Below are positions 34,646-46,694 of a stretch of 64,000 bases of DNA, piece after piece. The notes under the pieces were generated by a model. The model worked only from the letters and a program-made list of their open reading frames with translations. It did no database searches and was not told where the DNA came from. The first letter of the stretch is position 1. Every line of letters begins with the position of its first letter. The stretch is from Uranotaenia lowii (lineage: Eukaryota > Arthropoda > Insecta > Diptera > Culicidae). The stretch spans positions 287,590,875 to 287,654,874 of the forward strand of contig NC_073693.1 in assembly GCF_029784155.1 (NCBI RefSeq). Reading direction: 5' to 3'. The translations under genes and the position numbers were made by a program.

Positions 34646-35472
34646 AAGAAAAAAATATGCTGGTTATCAGAAAAAATTTGAATTGCTGAACGTTTCCTGA
34701 AATACTTCAAATTTTATTTATTCCTCCCTTCGCATTTTTTGAAATTTCAAAGGCTGTTGATAAAAAAAGATATTGATATTTGTTCCAGCCTTATTAAAAT
34801 ATGTCAGTTTAAAAAGTTTCCACAAAAATAACAAATAAAAAACACGGATTGAATCTGAAACAAAACTCTTTTACACTTTCTCTCCATTTTTTTTAATTTT
34901 AAAAATCCCTTCATGAAAACAGCTATTTTGAGAATATTTTTGATAGGCTTTCTATTCAAAGTGACTTTCTAGCCAGAAGATGTATAGTTCAAATAGTTAT
35001 GTAAATTCTTGCTTGAAGAAATTTTTTTTAACGATTTCTGTTCAATGTTTCTTAACTTTTGTTCAGGCGTTTTTAAAATTGTGTTTCATTTGTTGCTGGC
35101 TCCTTTCCATTTTTTTAATTTTTTTTATATAATTTGTTTTTCTAATCAGTAGTTCTCTCCTGTTGAAAGTCAATCTGTAGTTCCACGTGTTCTATTTGTG
35201 CAAAGAATAATAGAAAGTAGGGGATTTTCATTAAAATACTGTTTTTCATAACTGCAATTCTTAAAAAAAAACAAGTTTATGCCGGAAGTTCCCGATAGTC
35301 TGTTGAATTGGAATCCATGTTGAAAATGATCAAACATAAGGAATCTCCACACCTAAGCACACATTTTGGTCAAAATAGTAAAATGTAGTCCAAGCTCAAA
35401 GTAACATCATAAAAGATTTTTGAAATCATGATTCTCAACTGTATTTGATTATGATTAATTACTAGAAACAAC

Positions 35473-36508
35473 AGCGTTTTGTGACAGAAAAAAATTATTT
35501 TCGTAATTAATGGATTCAACTGTCAAAAGTTATACTCATTCTTTGAATAATTCAAAACAAAGCATCACCATTACTGAAAGTGGTCAAAAAAGGTCCATCA
35601 GCTTTCGTTTGTACAGCAACTGTCACCGGCATTGATTTTAAAATCCATACAAAGCTGTACTTTTGCTACTGGAAAGTTTGTCAACTTGGAAAATTTACTT
35701 GAACCATAAAATTTCCGCATCATTAAAATTGGTCCGATTTATTTTTTTTTCCACTCTTTTGTGGTTAAAAGCCAGCTTTGAAATCTGATATGACATTTGA
35801 GCATGCAATTTAAAGAATTTATATTGACGTTTTTTATGGTCGGTTCTCCCAGTCGTAATCGAACGTCACCATCATCGATTGGCATCGATGAAGATAACGC
35901 CAAAGTTGCGTGCTTCAGATGGAAACTTTTCACGGGGAGGTTTCTTGCCTGCTCCATAGATTCTCATTTCCATTCGAAACCACCAGCAACACCGCCCAAT
36001 TCAAATGGCCACCAAAAACCCTAGCCGAAAAAAAAACTCTACATTTGGTAGAAAAGTTGTGGAAACCGGGGTCCGCGCAAAATTATGATGCCCTATTTGC
36101 CAATTCGGCACCAACTTCCGGGCTAAGTCCCTTTCTTTCCACCAATATCGTCTCGCAGCAATAAATGGTCCAGGTATTGTTGAAGGCAAAATGGTGCTTG
36201 GTGATCTTTTTGTCTGTTCGGCATTGGAACAGAAGTTGTGAGTGGAAACAGTCGTTTATTTTCCCGAAACGAGCAACTTTTGCAAGAGAGGGGATTGGTA
36301 TCGTTTGTGGCTGCTGTTGAATTGAAGTTTTCCCCCCATTTGGTTCTCCTTCTTCTTACATCGTTTCTACTCCTTTCTTCGAAATAATAGGGAAACCTTT
36401 TAGAAACCGTCTCTTCCTTGAGAAAATCGAGGGGAGGAGAGGGGAGGAAGCTTTTCTCAATTGTAAGGATTAATGGCCGGCACCGCCATACATCAAGTAG
36501 TTCACCCC
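35473..36508 (+). repeat. Block apparently identical to 56135-57170, ending at the gap
   Basis: From position 35473 to the first N, I see no difference from 56135-57170 (offset 20662). Just upstream, the two copies differ at many positions. Content is non-coding as far as I can tell; frames of 60-84 codons overlap on both strands. Confidence 0.8.
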
Positions 36509-37008
36509 NNNNNNNNNNNNNNNNNNNNNNNNNNNNNNNNNNNNNNNNNNNNNNNNNNNNNNNNNNNNNNNNNNNNNNNNNNNNNNNNNNNNNNNNNNNN
36601 NNNNNNNNNNNNNNNNNNNNNNNNNNNNNNNNNNNNNNNNNNNNNNNNNNNNNNNNNNNNNNNNNNNNNNNNNNNNNNNNNNNNNNNNNNNNNNNNNNNN
36701 NNNNNNNNNNNNNNNNNNNNNNNNNNNNNNNNNNNNNNNNNNNNNNNNNNNNNNNNNNNNNNNNNNNNNNNNNNNNNNNNNNNNNNNNNNNNNNNNNNNN
36801 NNNNNNNNNNNNNNNNNNNNNNNNNNNNNNNNNNNNNNNNNNNNNNNNNNNNNNNNNNNNNNNNNNNNNNNNNNNNNNNNNNNNNNNNNNNNNNNNNNNN
36901 NNNNNNNNNNNNNNNNNNNNNNNNNNNNNNNNNNNNNNNNNNNNNNNNNNNNNNNNNNNNNNNNNNNNNNNNNNNNNNNNNNNNNNNNNNNNNNNNNNNN
37001 NNNNNNNN
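36509..37008. other. Assembly gap, 500 N
   Basis: Exactly 500 undetermined bases. The round number suggests a gap of unknown true size. Open frames drawn across it are artefacts. Confidence 0.99.
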
Positions 37009-37699
37009 TGCCTGTATTTCCCGGAGCCATCTGTAGAAATTGCAAATCACTCAATGTTTCATAACGATTGACACGATGATTGACTAAAAACAAAAAAGAC
37101 TGCCTACAAATGCGACCGTTTTTCTCTGCAAAGCACTTCAATAGGTCCCACGAAGTTTATACTGTGTTTAATTGTTCCATTACGCAAAAACTGTAGAGGA
37201 ATAATATAAAGTCAAATATTTAGTTTTTGTTTATCAGTGGCTTTTGTACCGAAGGAGGATCGGCTAAATTTGTCATAACTTCGACCAAATTAAAAAAAAA
37301 AATGAGTTATTTTGCAGGTCAAGCTTCAGGAAACAGAAAACGTAATCAAGAAAAAAGCTTTGATATGGAAAAAGGAGGTTAATAGTATGCGTTATAGATG
37401 GCAAACGTGTTGTCCAAATATTATAGTCGAAAATTTTTTTCATTGAACACTATCTTAATAACCACTTGACAGAACATAACAAAAACTTGCACATAGAAAC
37501 ATTACATTACCAGGTAGCTTCGCTGAAAATTTTATCAAATTATATTAATGCATTCAAAAGTTATTCACAAAACAATGTGTTGCATTTTTTTCAAAAACAC
37601 TGCTTAGAACTAGTCCTTGACCGCCAAACATCCTTTCTGACTTTTGTAGAAATAAATATTTAAATTTTCTTTCATAAATCAATAAGCTTAAAGCACCTG

Positions 37700-37770
37700 A
37701 ATGTGAAAATTTGTTGATGGCAAAAAGGTATAAGTGAATTTATTTGGTGGAAAAGGAGTATAAGCGCCAA
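37700..37770. repeat. Third copy of the CACTTATACCCC repeat (fragment)
   Basis: GATGGCAAAAAGGTATAAGT, then GAATTTATTTGGTGGAAAAGG, then AGTATAAGCGCC. This matches the complement of 10040-10110. A further lone terminus (CCCCTTTGGCTTCAAGAGCC) lies near 39604-39625. Confidence 0.5.
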
Positions 37771-37949
37771 AATAAAAAAAAATAATGTGTTGCCTAAATT
37801 AGCGTCAAATAAACGTTGTCTTTTGGTAAAATGCTGTAAAATGCTTTGTTTTCATTTAAAAAGATCATTCAAATGAAAAATGTTCATAAAAATATCTATG
37901 GAATTTACTGGAACGCAACAAAATTAAGGTGTTTTTTTTCTCGAAATAA

Positions 37950-37963
37950 GGGGGGGGGGGGGG
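37950..37963 (+). repeat. G homopolymer, 14 bases
   Basis: A run of about 14 G in AT-rich DNA. Its length is likely to vary between individuals and between reads. Confidence 0.8.
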
Positions 37964-40900
37964 ATTTAGGAGTTGTATCCCGCCCCATGAGGGTACTAAA
38001 ATGCCAAGTGAGATGTTCTTCTCTAAACACAAAATTTCAAATTCTTAGTCAAATTCTGATGATCCACTAAAATGATTCAAGAGCTAAAATTTCGACTCAG
38101 AACTAAAACCAAAACCTCGAGAATTCATTTCGGGTTCACAACTCTAGTTCAGTTTTTTTAACAAAAAAAAACTCACTTTTTGATTGAAATTTAGACCTGA
38201 ATATCTAATTTCAATAAAAAAGACTAAGATTGCCCAGATGTTTCCCGATTTTGTTTACTTTATTGGTAAATGAAAATTTGGTTTGATTCATTTGAATTAT
38301 GTATTGCGTGCCAATTTTAGGAACAAATTTCTTCTAAATTAACATAAACGAGTTTTTGGAAACTTGAAGCATGATTTCAAATTGACTGATGTGATTTATA
38401 AAACAATGTTCTTTTTCTAGGGTTTTTCTTCATAACTTTTATTGAATAATTTGGATATTGGCGGGTTTTGGGAAAAATAACCCTAAATTACACGGCCTTT
38501 TGCATTTCGCATTCTTCATTTAGTGCTTAATTCTTGAAATCCAGTTTGGATCAGCATTTTCCATATTCTATACTCATTATTCGGAATGTTTAAATAAAAT
38601 ACATCTATTAAAACAGTACAAGTTTTAATTCTATTGCACTATTGGAACTTAGGAAAGTTTCATGATGGTGATTCAGAATTGAAAACAGTGAAACAGTTTC
38701 ATCATTCGCAATATTCAAATAGATTTACAAATTGAATACATTTAAGAAGCTGAAAACTCTGAAGTTAAATAAATTCTTGTTGAGGGTTCTGATACAAATT
38801 TCACTTTTTGGTTGAAAACTAAAAGAAATGATTATCTGGAACTCAGATTAAAAAATCGTTCTCAGATTCGAAATCCAAATTTTGAATTGAGGATCGAAAG
38901 GCAGGATTCAGATCCGGAACTGAAGCTGAAAAATCAGATTCAAATTTAGCTCAAAGTGAAGTTTAATATTCAAGATCATAATTATCAATGTGAGATTTTC
39001 ACTAGGGTTTCAAATTGCAGGAGATCGCAGATTGATAGTTTAAATTCTTGATTCAAAATTTTAATTTTATATTCAATCAAAGTCAGTTTGGAAAAAAAAC
39101 CAGAAGAGACCACAAAAATAAAATTAAATTAGAATTTAATTAGAAGATTTCGTTTTTTGAAACATTTAGATTTATTTTTTTTAATATTCACAGGATTCTA
39201 ATAATGCAATATGTAAATTAATAATGATGTGTTTCAAAGAACAAGTTCCTAATCTTCAAGCAAAAATGCAGCTGTATACTGCAAATTATTCAAAAACAAA
39301 GTTCCAAATTGTAATGTTAAATTTTACCTTAAATTTAATCTTAAATCTGATTTGAACTGAAAACTTTATGTCTTACTTTAATTTCTGATATGTTGTGATT
39401 GATAAGAACTAGTTTATTCTTTGCTAATTTAAGCGTTTACAAAAAAATCATTTGAACCAAATCTTGAAAATCGATTATTTATTTTTTAAATCAACCTTAA
39501 AATTTTTTTTAAAATATTCTTATGCATAAATTGCTAAATAAAATCGATATAGGAAAAATTTTGTCACCAAAACTTGGGTAGGACCGGTTCTTCCTACTGT
39601 CCTGCCCCTTTGGCTTCAAGAGCCTGATATGTTAGTAGATTCAAGTAATTCCATCTATGACACTGTAAAGAAAGTTTTATTTTTTCAGATCTCCAGTTTA
39701 CAAAACAGTGACCAAAATCTCAATTGAAATAGATTGAATGTTTTGCAATTTTGAATCATTAGTGTTTATTTTAGTTATTTTCTTTTTTTTTATTTTTATT
39801 TCCTCTGAAAATTTGACCACAAAATAATTGAGATACAAAACAAAACAACAATCGCAAAAAACTCATTCAACAACATTATAATTATGAAACGTGAAAAACT
39901 TACATAAATCAATTTTTTTTCGATTATAATCTATTTCCACAGCCAAAGGCTGAAAATCTCTTAAAATAAAGAAAGACAAAAAAAAATTTTTTAACAGTTT
40001 ACGCATCGATAATTATGTTTTTTTTGACTTCCTTGAAAAAAGGGTGAGAAGATTCGGAAAAAATGAAGCCTAAAAAGACAAAGAAACAATTTCTCTTGAG
40101 AAGAAAATTAACTGAATAAACAATTATCAAAAACCCTACCACGTCTTTAGAATGTTTTTTTTAAAGAAGTGTAACGAAACAATAAACAATAATCTCATCT
40201 TTAAAAAAAATTAAAATGAAACAATTTCAATCAATTTTATATTGGAACATTGGAACAAAACAATTTTATTTAGTAAGCCTATAAACTTGAGCCTCCGGAT
40301 ATTTTCATTCAATGTTTTCGGCAAACTTATTAAGGAAACTTATGAATATGTCTAAATATAAGCAGACATTTACAAATCTTTAAGCATTTTAGGGGGCGTG
40401 AGAGGAGTTTCGAGGGTTTTTTTCTAAGTAAAATTTTCAGTTCAAGAAATGAATTTTCCATATAAACGGAAAATAACTAGATCCCAAAGGTAAGTATTCA
40501 AAACTAAGTGTTAACAAACATATCTGAAAATTGGCTAGTCTCCGGCGGAATTTAATCCTATATTTATCTGGGCCTAAGGTGTTTTATTCACAGCACTTTT
40601 AGATATTCCCGAATTGAAATTAATTTTAAATATTGATATGCAGTTCAATAAAACTTTTGTATTGAAACTTCAATCTTGACACTCAAAAGCCCTACCACGT
40701 CTTTAGAATGGGTTTTTAGAAGTGTAATAGTTTCGTTACATTCAGAGTTTTAAACAATAATTGCAATTTCAACTACAAAATTCATTCATCAAACACTAAT
40801 TTGACTCTTTAACAAGTCGGTAGCCATGTGACAGGTGTTAATTACTCACGATAGTCAACAGAAATTGCAAAACAAATCTTTAACCTAGTATCCACCTCTT

Positions 40901-41694
40901 TAAAACTTATCACTTTTTTTTATTAAAAAAACGGTTTATGGCAATAAAAAATTTTGTTGATATAAAATTTTCAGCCTGAAATTTCTATTTATTGTTTTTC
41001 TTGTTCTTCTAAGTGTTCATCTTCACATCTAGATGAAGTTCTATACACTACCCAAGACCAAAAAAATTCACATTTTTTTCAAGGTGAAGACAATTTTAAA
41101 AGCTAATTTTGATGAGTTTATGTGCAAAAAATTCATTTCATAACTTTTGTAAGTAGGACCAGGCATGCATTTTCTCCACGGAGAATCTCCGCGTTGCGGG
41201 TTTTCTTAATCCCCGTGGAGTTTCTCTGAATTTCACCACGGAGATGTTTAGCTAACACCACTGGAGAGAATTTTGAAATTAAACACCAACGAGCGTGAGA
41301 AGGAGAGCTCTTATGTTCCCCACATTCACCACCGAGAAAACCGATCGATCCAATTATTGAACACGAAAAAATTGCAGGCGATTGTATACATTAGGGGTAT
41401 TTCGTGTGATAGTATACTTGAAGGGGCAATTGCAATTGGACTGGCAACAAAGAAAAAGTTTGTTTATCTGAAAAATAAATGTTTACATATCCGTTGCTGT
41501 CATATCATATTTAAGAGGATGAAAAATGCTTTTTAGTTGAAAGCTATTTTTTTTATCATAACAACTTTTTTTAAAGTTCGGGCCGAGTGTTTAAAGATAT
41601 GTAGTTTAAGATGTACCTACAATAAAGATTTTTGTAAAAAAGAGATTTCGTATTAATCAAATTACAACATGTTTAAACCTTACTATACAGGAAG

Positions 41695-41912
41695 TTCTCT
41701 TCTTCGGGGATGTTTTCGGTTCCGCGATTGAATGTAGACTAAACTCGCTCGACGAACGGGACCACGGTTTTTATAGCCTCGGCTCGTCGCGCGCTGCTCG
41801 CTGATTGGTCGATGGTTTTTCTCCCCGCTCTCCCGCTTCGGACCGCTTACCTTCTTGCGGTTGCTCTCCTTCGGCTCGCGCGTTTTCTTCAGTCCGTACT
41901 GCGGACTGAACA
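41695..41912 (-). repeat. BEL 3' LTR (or LTR part)
   Basis: Downstream copy in the sense of transcription. The identical partner is 45140-45357. It supplies the last 47 or so codons and the stop codon (41771) of the large open frame. Confidence 0.8.
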
Positions 41913-44386
41913 TCATCCCCGCCGAAAAGTGCGCTCCTCGTGATATGTGGATTTAGGTTGTCCAGTATTGGTAATGATGCTAGCTTGTGAATTGGTCTCT
42001 TATGGGTTTCAGATTTAGTTTTAACGTCCACAACTCTTACCAAACCGTCTACTCCAGGGTCAGGTACTGCACAAAGGGTACGTCCTATCATGAGGGGTGC
42101 AGAAGTGAGGGCTTCAGGATCATGAGGATCTTTGTATTCTTGGATTTCTTTGGAATAATTAAGCGATTCTTCGATGTATGCGGAAAATTGAGCTTTTAAG
42201 TCGAGTTTTCGAGTTAACTTTGATTCAAGAAGAAAGAATCTCCTTTTTGCCAAAGAACGGGAGTCTGCTAGTTGCGCCAGATTGTCTTTTAAAGGAAGTT
42301 GGACCACATAAAGACCATTTTTATCACGACGATTGGTGGCTAGGAAATGTTGCTCACATTCATCAACGCTATTGGACGGAACTTCCTCAGGGGTAATGTT
42401 CTCAACTTCGCAAAACCTTTTATCTAGCTTGTCTACAGGATCTGTATTCACGACAAATGAACCCAAGACTGCTCCAGTATGAACGCCCTCATAACAATTT
42501 CCTCCTACCAGCCAACCAAATTGAGAATCTTGCAACGTAGGAAGATTGTCGGACAACTTCAAATAACCTGGTTTCATTATTTCGTAAAAATGGTCCATAC
42601 CTATAAGCATGTCTATAGTGTTCATTCTAGAAAAGGAGGGATCTGCGAGTTTGATGCCTGAAGGTATTTCCCAAGACTCAATATCAGTTGTGTATGACGG
42701 AAGAAGGCCAGTGATTTTTGGCGACACAAGGCAGGACAGCGACAACGTAAAGTTATTGCACCTGGAGTAGACTTGGACGGTACCCATTCTCTTCATTACG
42801 GATTTAGCACTACCAATACCATTAATAGGGACACTCACCTCATTTGTTGGGATCCTCAATGCGTTAGCCATCGACTGCGTTATGAAACTAACCTGTGAGC
42901 CACAGTCTAGGAGCGCCCTGCAGGGATGCGGCTGTTGATCCTTGTCCATCACATTGACCAGGGCGGTGAGCAGGAACACTTGACTCGGCGATTTCGTTGG
43001 CACGTGGGAATGAGCAGCATTTGGGGACGCAATACTAGTCGATGGCTTGCATTCTGGAACTAGAACCTGGGACCATGTCGCTGGTGTTGGCGCTGGTAAC
43101 ACATGTCGAGTTGACAGTTTCATATCCTTAAGGTGTAACAACGAGTGATGTTTCCGTTGGCATTTGGAGCAGGACATCTTTGAAGGACAATCAATTGCTC
43201 GATGTCTTCGGCTTAGGCAATTGAAGCAAAGATTCTTTTCTCTTACGTTGCTGATCCTTTGGCTGACCAACATTTCGTTGAACTGGGGGCACTCGTAGAT
43301 CCGGTGACCTTTGGCACAAAAGTCACAGTATTGCTCTTGTTGTGCTGAGGAAGTGGCCGTGTTGATCCTCGGATGTCTTGGTAGATTGAACCTCGAAAAA
43401 TGGCGATGCTTGGTAAAACCTATCTCGGCTGAGGATTGGCAGCGCTCCAAGACGGACACTCTCTCCTTGAGAAAGTGAATAGTGTCTTCATATGTTGGCA
43501 GCTCACCCTTCCTGATAGTGGACTCCCACAGCTTCTTTGTCTCGTCATCCAAGGCACGAGACATCAGGAACACCATCATGTATTCGGCTACCTCAGCGAA
43601 ACCTTGGCCCAGAAACTTGAGGTTGTCGACATGACCATCAAAAGTCTCTACCAGAGACCTCAACTCGGTGAATGATTCGCTGTGTAACTTTTTCACACCC
43701 AGCAAGCCTGCTAGATGTCGATCAATCATTCGTCGCTGGTCGGAATATCGTTCATCCAACAGTTGCCAAGCTCGAGCGTAGTTGCCATCGGTGATAGTTT
43801 TGGCATCTATCAACCCGGCTGCGTCTCCAACAAGGGCCTTCTCAAGATGGTATAGCTTGATGCGATCTGGCTCGTTAGTTCTGTCGACCACATCCTGGAA
43901 CATAACCTTAAACTTCTCCCATTGTTCGAAGCGACCATCGAACGTTGGTATTGCTCTGGGAAGAGAAGGTTGGATGACCAAAGCCGGCTGGCTGTTGGTG
44001 AGCTGCGGCTGCGGCTGCGGCTGTGGCATTAGAGTTGGCGAAAGTTTGTCGAGCCAACTTTCTAGCATCATCGATACTTCCTCATGCAGGTCAACAAAGC
44101 TGAAATATACGTCGTCGTTTTCTTCACGCTCGGCTGGTGATGACTGGGCGAGGATTTCATTGTACTGCTTGGTGAACTCGGTTTTCGAACCTTCCACACT
44201 CCGCTGGTATACTTTTAACTGAGCAGGAGTTAGTTCAGTTCCTTCCTCTTCCGCCTGCTGCAGGATGGACTTTATCCTGGATATATTTCGCTGCGCCATT
44301 CCACGGCTGTGAATCAGCACCTCCAGCGTATCGTGATTCCTCACTGAATCGGGGCTGTTTTTCACTGGTGTTCTTTTTGGAGGCAT
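41771..44386 (-). CDS. BEL/Pao gag-protease fused to an integrase tail, 871 aa
   Basis: This open frame starts at an ATG (MPPKRTPVKN). Residues 140-320 are a gag domain (IPTFDGRFEQWEKFKVMF). Three zinc-knuckle-like motifs follow: C354-C357-H361-C366, C387-C390-H395-C400 and C406-C409-H414-H418. Residues 470-635 are the aspartic protease (ALLDCGSQ, catalytic D494; the usual serine after D is cysteine) with IDMLIGMDHF downstream. Residues 687-740 are the very start of the reverse transcriptase (RDKNGLYVVQLPLKDN). The frame then jumps to the end of integrase (DPHDPEALTSAPLMIGRTL), and a second gap joins CAVPDPG to VDGLVRVVDVKTK. Reverse transcriptase catalytic core, RNase H and integrase core are missing. 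The last 47 residues come from the LTR. The frame is intact, so gag and protease could still be made and the RNA packaged by a complete relative (inference). Confidence 0.88.
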   Translation of the reverse strand: MPPKRTPVKNSPDSVRNHDTLEVLIHSRGMAQRNISRIKSILQQAEEEGTELTPAQLKVYQRSVEGSKTEFTKQYNEILAQSSPAEREENDDVYFSFVDLHEEVSMMLESWLDKLSPTLMPQPQPQPQLTNSQPALVIQPSLPRAIPTFDGRFEQWEKFKVMFQDVVDRTNEPDRIKLYHLEKALVGDAAGLIDAKTITDGNYARAWQLLDERYSDQRRMIDRHLAGLLGVKKLHSESFTELRSLVETFDGHVDNLKFLGQGFAEVAEYMMVFLMSRALDDETKKLWESTIRKGELPTYEDTIHFLKERVSVLERCQSSAEIGFTKHRHFSRFNLPRHPRINTATSSAQQEQYCDFCAKGHRIYECPQFNEMLVSQRISNVREKNLCFNCLSRRHRAIDCPSKMSCSKCQRKHHSLLHLKDMKLSTRHVLPAPTPATWSQVLVPECKPSTSIASPNAAHSHVPTKSPSQVFLLTALVNVMDKDQQPHPCRALLDCGSQVSFITQSMANALRIPTNEVSVPINGIGSAKSVMKRMGTVQVYSRCNNFTLSLSCLVSPKITGLLPSYTTDIESWEIPSGIKLADPSFSRMNTIDMLIGMDHFYEIMKPGYLKLSDNLPTLQDSQFGWLVGGNCYEGVHTGAVLGSFVVNTDPVDKLDKRFCEVENITPEEVPSNSVDECEQHFLATNRRDKNGLYVVQLPLKDNLAQLADSRSLAKRRFFLLESKLTRKLDLKAQFSAYIEESLNYSKEIQEYKDPHDPEALTSAPLMIGRTLCAVPDPGVDGLVRVVDVKTKSETHKRPIHKLASLPILDNLNPHITRSALFGGDDVQSAVRTEENARAEGEQPQEGKRSEAGERGEKPSTNQRAARDEPRL

Positions 44387-45139
44387 TATGTTTCACTTTT
44401 ATCACTTCACTACTTTTTTTCTTCAAATTTCACTTTTATTGCTCAATACCTTTTAAATGCACTGATAGTCTTTTTCACTTTTATTTACAGTTATTTTTGT
44501 CACCACTTTTCTCGATTAGTTGTTCGTTTTCACTTCTTTCAAACTTTTGCTTTTCTATTTGATATTTTTTCTCTGTGCTCCACTCCAACAATCCGCTTCC
44601 CGATTCACACTCTCTCAAAGACGGAGGTATTCCGTCTGAAGGTACCGGCTTTTTCATCCGGCTCGAAGGACCATTTCCATGTTGGAACTCGACTCGTGGA
44701 CTGTATGTAGAGGGGCATTGGGAACGACCACTGGATGCCCGCTCCCCTTGCGGGATTGGGCCGGACAGGGCAACCCCCTGTGGTTGCCCAACCAGTGGAG
44801 GCAGGTCATCGGGGAACGCTGCCTGGAATGCCAAGACTAATCGACGATTGCCACCAAGACTCGCTAAACTCTTTCGATGGCTCTTAAAAGAGCCGTTTGG
44901 GCGGTGGCAATTGAGAACCGGCAGCAAAATCGTTGGAGCAGCAAGCACTGAGAAAAACACACTTCACTTAGCCTTTCATGATGTTGTTGTTTATTTCTCT
45001 ATTCACTATTTCTCTAGTAGCACGATTTGCTTCCGCAACTCAATCGGCTCCGTCCGAGCACGATTATGGTGAGCAGATTTCCACCCTAGCTGCTTCTCTC
45101 TCTGGAGGCTGCTTCTCTCTCTCTGGCTACTGTTTCGGT

Positions 45140-45357
45140 TTCTCTTCTTCGGGGATGTTTTCGGTTCCGCGATTGAATGTAGACTAAACTCGCTCGACGA
45201 ACGGGACCACGGTTTTTATAGCCTCGGCTCGTCGCGCGCTGCTCGCTGATTGGTCGATGGTTTTTCTCCCCGCTCTCCCGCTTCGGACCGCTTACCTTCT
45301 TGCGGTTGCTCTCCTTCGGCTCGCGCGTTTTCTTCAGTCCGTACTGCGGACTGAACA
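45140..45357 (-). repeat. BEL 5' LTR (promoter side)
   Basis: Contains GGCTATAAAAACC (complement near 45212-45224) as the likely core promoter. Beyond 45140 the leader continues to the gag ATG at 44386, about 750 bp including any U5 and primer-binding site. I could not identify the primer-binding site. A 159-codon frame in the leader (44481-44960) has no recognised domain. Confidence 0.75.
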
Positions 45358-46694
45358 GAATTATTCAACACAAAATACAAACAAAGCAGAATCCCATGAT
45401 TATTTTAAAAAATTGACAAAAAGTGAGGAAAAAACACCACAATTTTTTTAAACAAAACACGTCAGCAGCGCTCAAATCATTTTTTCAAACTCCTAAAAAC
45501 CATTTATTTTAGCTTAAAAAACTACAGCTTTTTACTGTCGGCTAGAATAACTTTTCTCAGTTTAGTAAATTAGTGGCATGAAGAAAAACGTCTTCCTATT
45601 CCATAAGCACAAATTTCTCGTAATATACATTTTTTTATCAAAAAAGCAATTTGCCTTAGTTTAAACATTCTATGCCCTATTTACAAAAATCAAAAAAAAA
45701 ATTATAAAAAAAACTACTGTAGTTGCAGAAATTAGACCAACCCGACATACTATGTTTCTCTATAAACTTTCTATATAAACTTCAGGCTTCTATCTGATAT
45801 TCAAATATAAATATGTAAGCTTTTCTAACTGATTTAACCGAAGTTCTATGTTTCTGATTTAGAGGAACTTTTAATATGAAGTTATCCTCTATTGCAATAT
45901 ACATTCTGAATTCAGCTATCATTTTCCAATAAACTTTGTTCAAAATTTTATCATAAAAATATTCTCTAAGGTAGTTGAATTGAGAATTGCTTTGGGTGAT
46001 TCTTTTTTTAAATTTTACAACTCCTTCATGGGCTCTGAATTGATGTTGGTGATTGAGTTATTGATCAAATTACAAATAGAATTTAGCATTAAACAGCTGC
46101 TATCAAAGCTTTCAATTTTGAAAAATGAACTCATTCCCAGATGCTTTGTTGATTTAAAATATTTAGTTTTCTATGGGGTGGCATATGAGAACATTCGATT
46201 CATAGTGTTATTTTACCACAGAAAACAGACGTACAAGTCAGCCAACGAAACTTGTGTGAAATTTCGAACGATTATTTTGAACCAATTTTTGATTTTTGGC
46301 TGGCCACCAGATGTCTCCAAACAAACCGAAGAGAACTATCAAAACCAATCTGAGAAAAAAACAAAATTTTGGTCATCTTTGGACAGGTCGTATGAAATGC
46401 TTGGCATGTTTCGAGAAAATTGCTGTTAAAGTTGCGTTACACTTTCGTCCAATTGCACAATGGAAAAAATGTTTTAATAGTTTATAGTTTTTCCCTTCAA
46501 GCCAGAAGTGCTAAATTTTGGACAATGGCATGCAAAAGTGATACTTTAAAGTAACCCGCTTTGAGATGTCTGGAATCAGTTCTGATGAGTAAGACTGATC
46601 GTCAAGAATGTTCCTAATTAAACTAAATAATCGTTCAACTGTTAGCTATTTCGAATTCCTCAGTTGTGCAAAAATAATGGAAAGAATAAAAATT

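Larger units (their letters stand above)
23256..36508 (+). repeat. Tandem segmental duplication, copy A
   Basis: Homologous blocks occur in the same order and orientation as in copy B. They pair as 23256-23300 with 37024-37068; 23300-24300 with 38200-39200; 24320-24900 with 40400-40980; 28350-29850 with 47350-48830; 29900-31950 with 49400-51900; 34700-35430 with 54860-55480; and 35473-36508 with 56135-57170. By eye, blocks differ by roughly 5-10 percent, except the last, which appears identical. No host gene is seen in it. The stretch 24900-26780 is AT-rich and holds nothing recognised; alignment to copy B fails there. Confidence 0.8.
41695..45357 (-). mobile_element. BEL/Pao LTR element, large internal deletion derivative
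   Basis: A 218-bp direct repeat without differences lies at 41695-41912 and 45140-45357. Read on the minus strand it begins TGTTCAGTCCGCAGTACGGA, contains the TATA box GGCTATAAAAACC and is preceded, at the 3' copy, by a purine tract GGCGGGGATGA. The element keeps gag, protease and the extreme end of integrase. The right-hand flank starts GAATT and the left flank has GAAGT (41691-41695), a possible imperfect 5-bp duplication. The repeat does not end in CA, so the left copy may be truncated. Copy A shows no such element. Confidence 0.88.

Noticed and set aside
36418..37141. Four open frames of 182-223 codons on both strands
   Set aside because: They consist almost wholly of the 500 N gap.
41771..44386. 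Endogenous retrovirus with envelope
   Set aside because: Domain order is that of BEL/Pao gag-protease, and no envelope-like frame is present between integrase remnant and LTR.
44481..44960. 159-codon frame upstream of the BEL gag
   Set aside because: It lies in the untranslated leader of the element and has no recognised domain, and an overlapping frame of similar length runs on the other strand.
45980..46429. 149-codon open frame in copy B
   Set aside because: There is no ATG at its start, no domain, AT-driven composition, and no matching frame in copy A.
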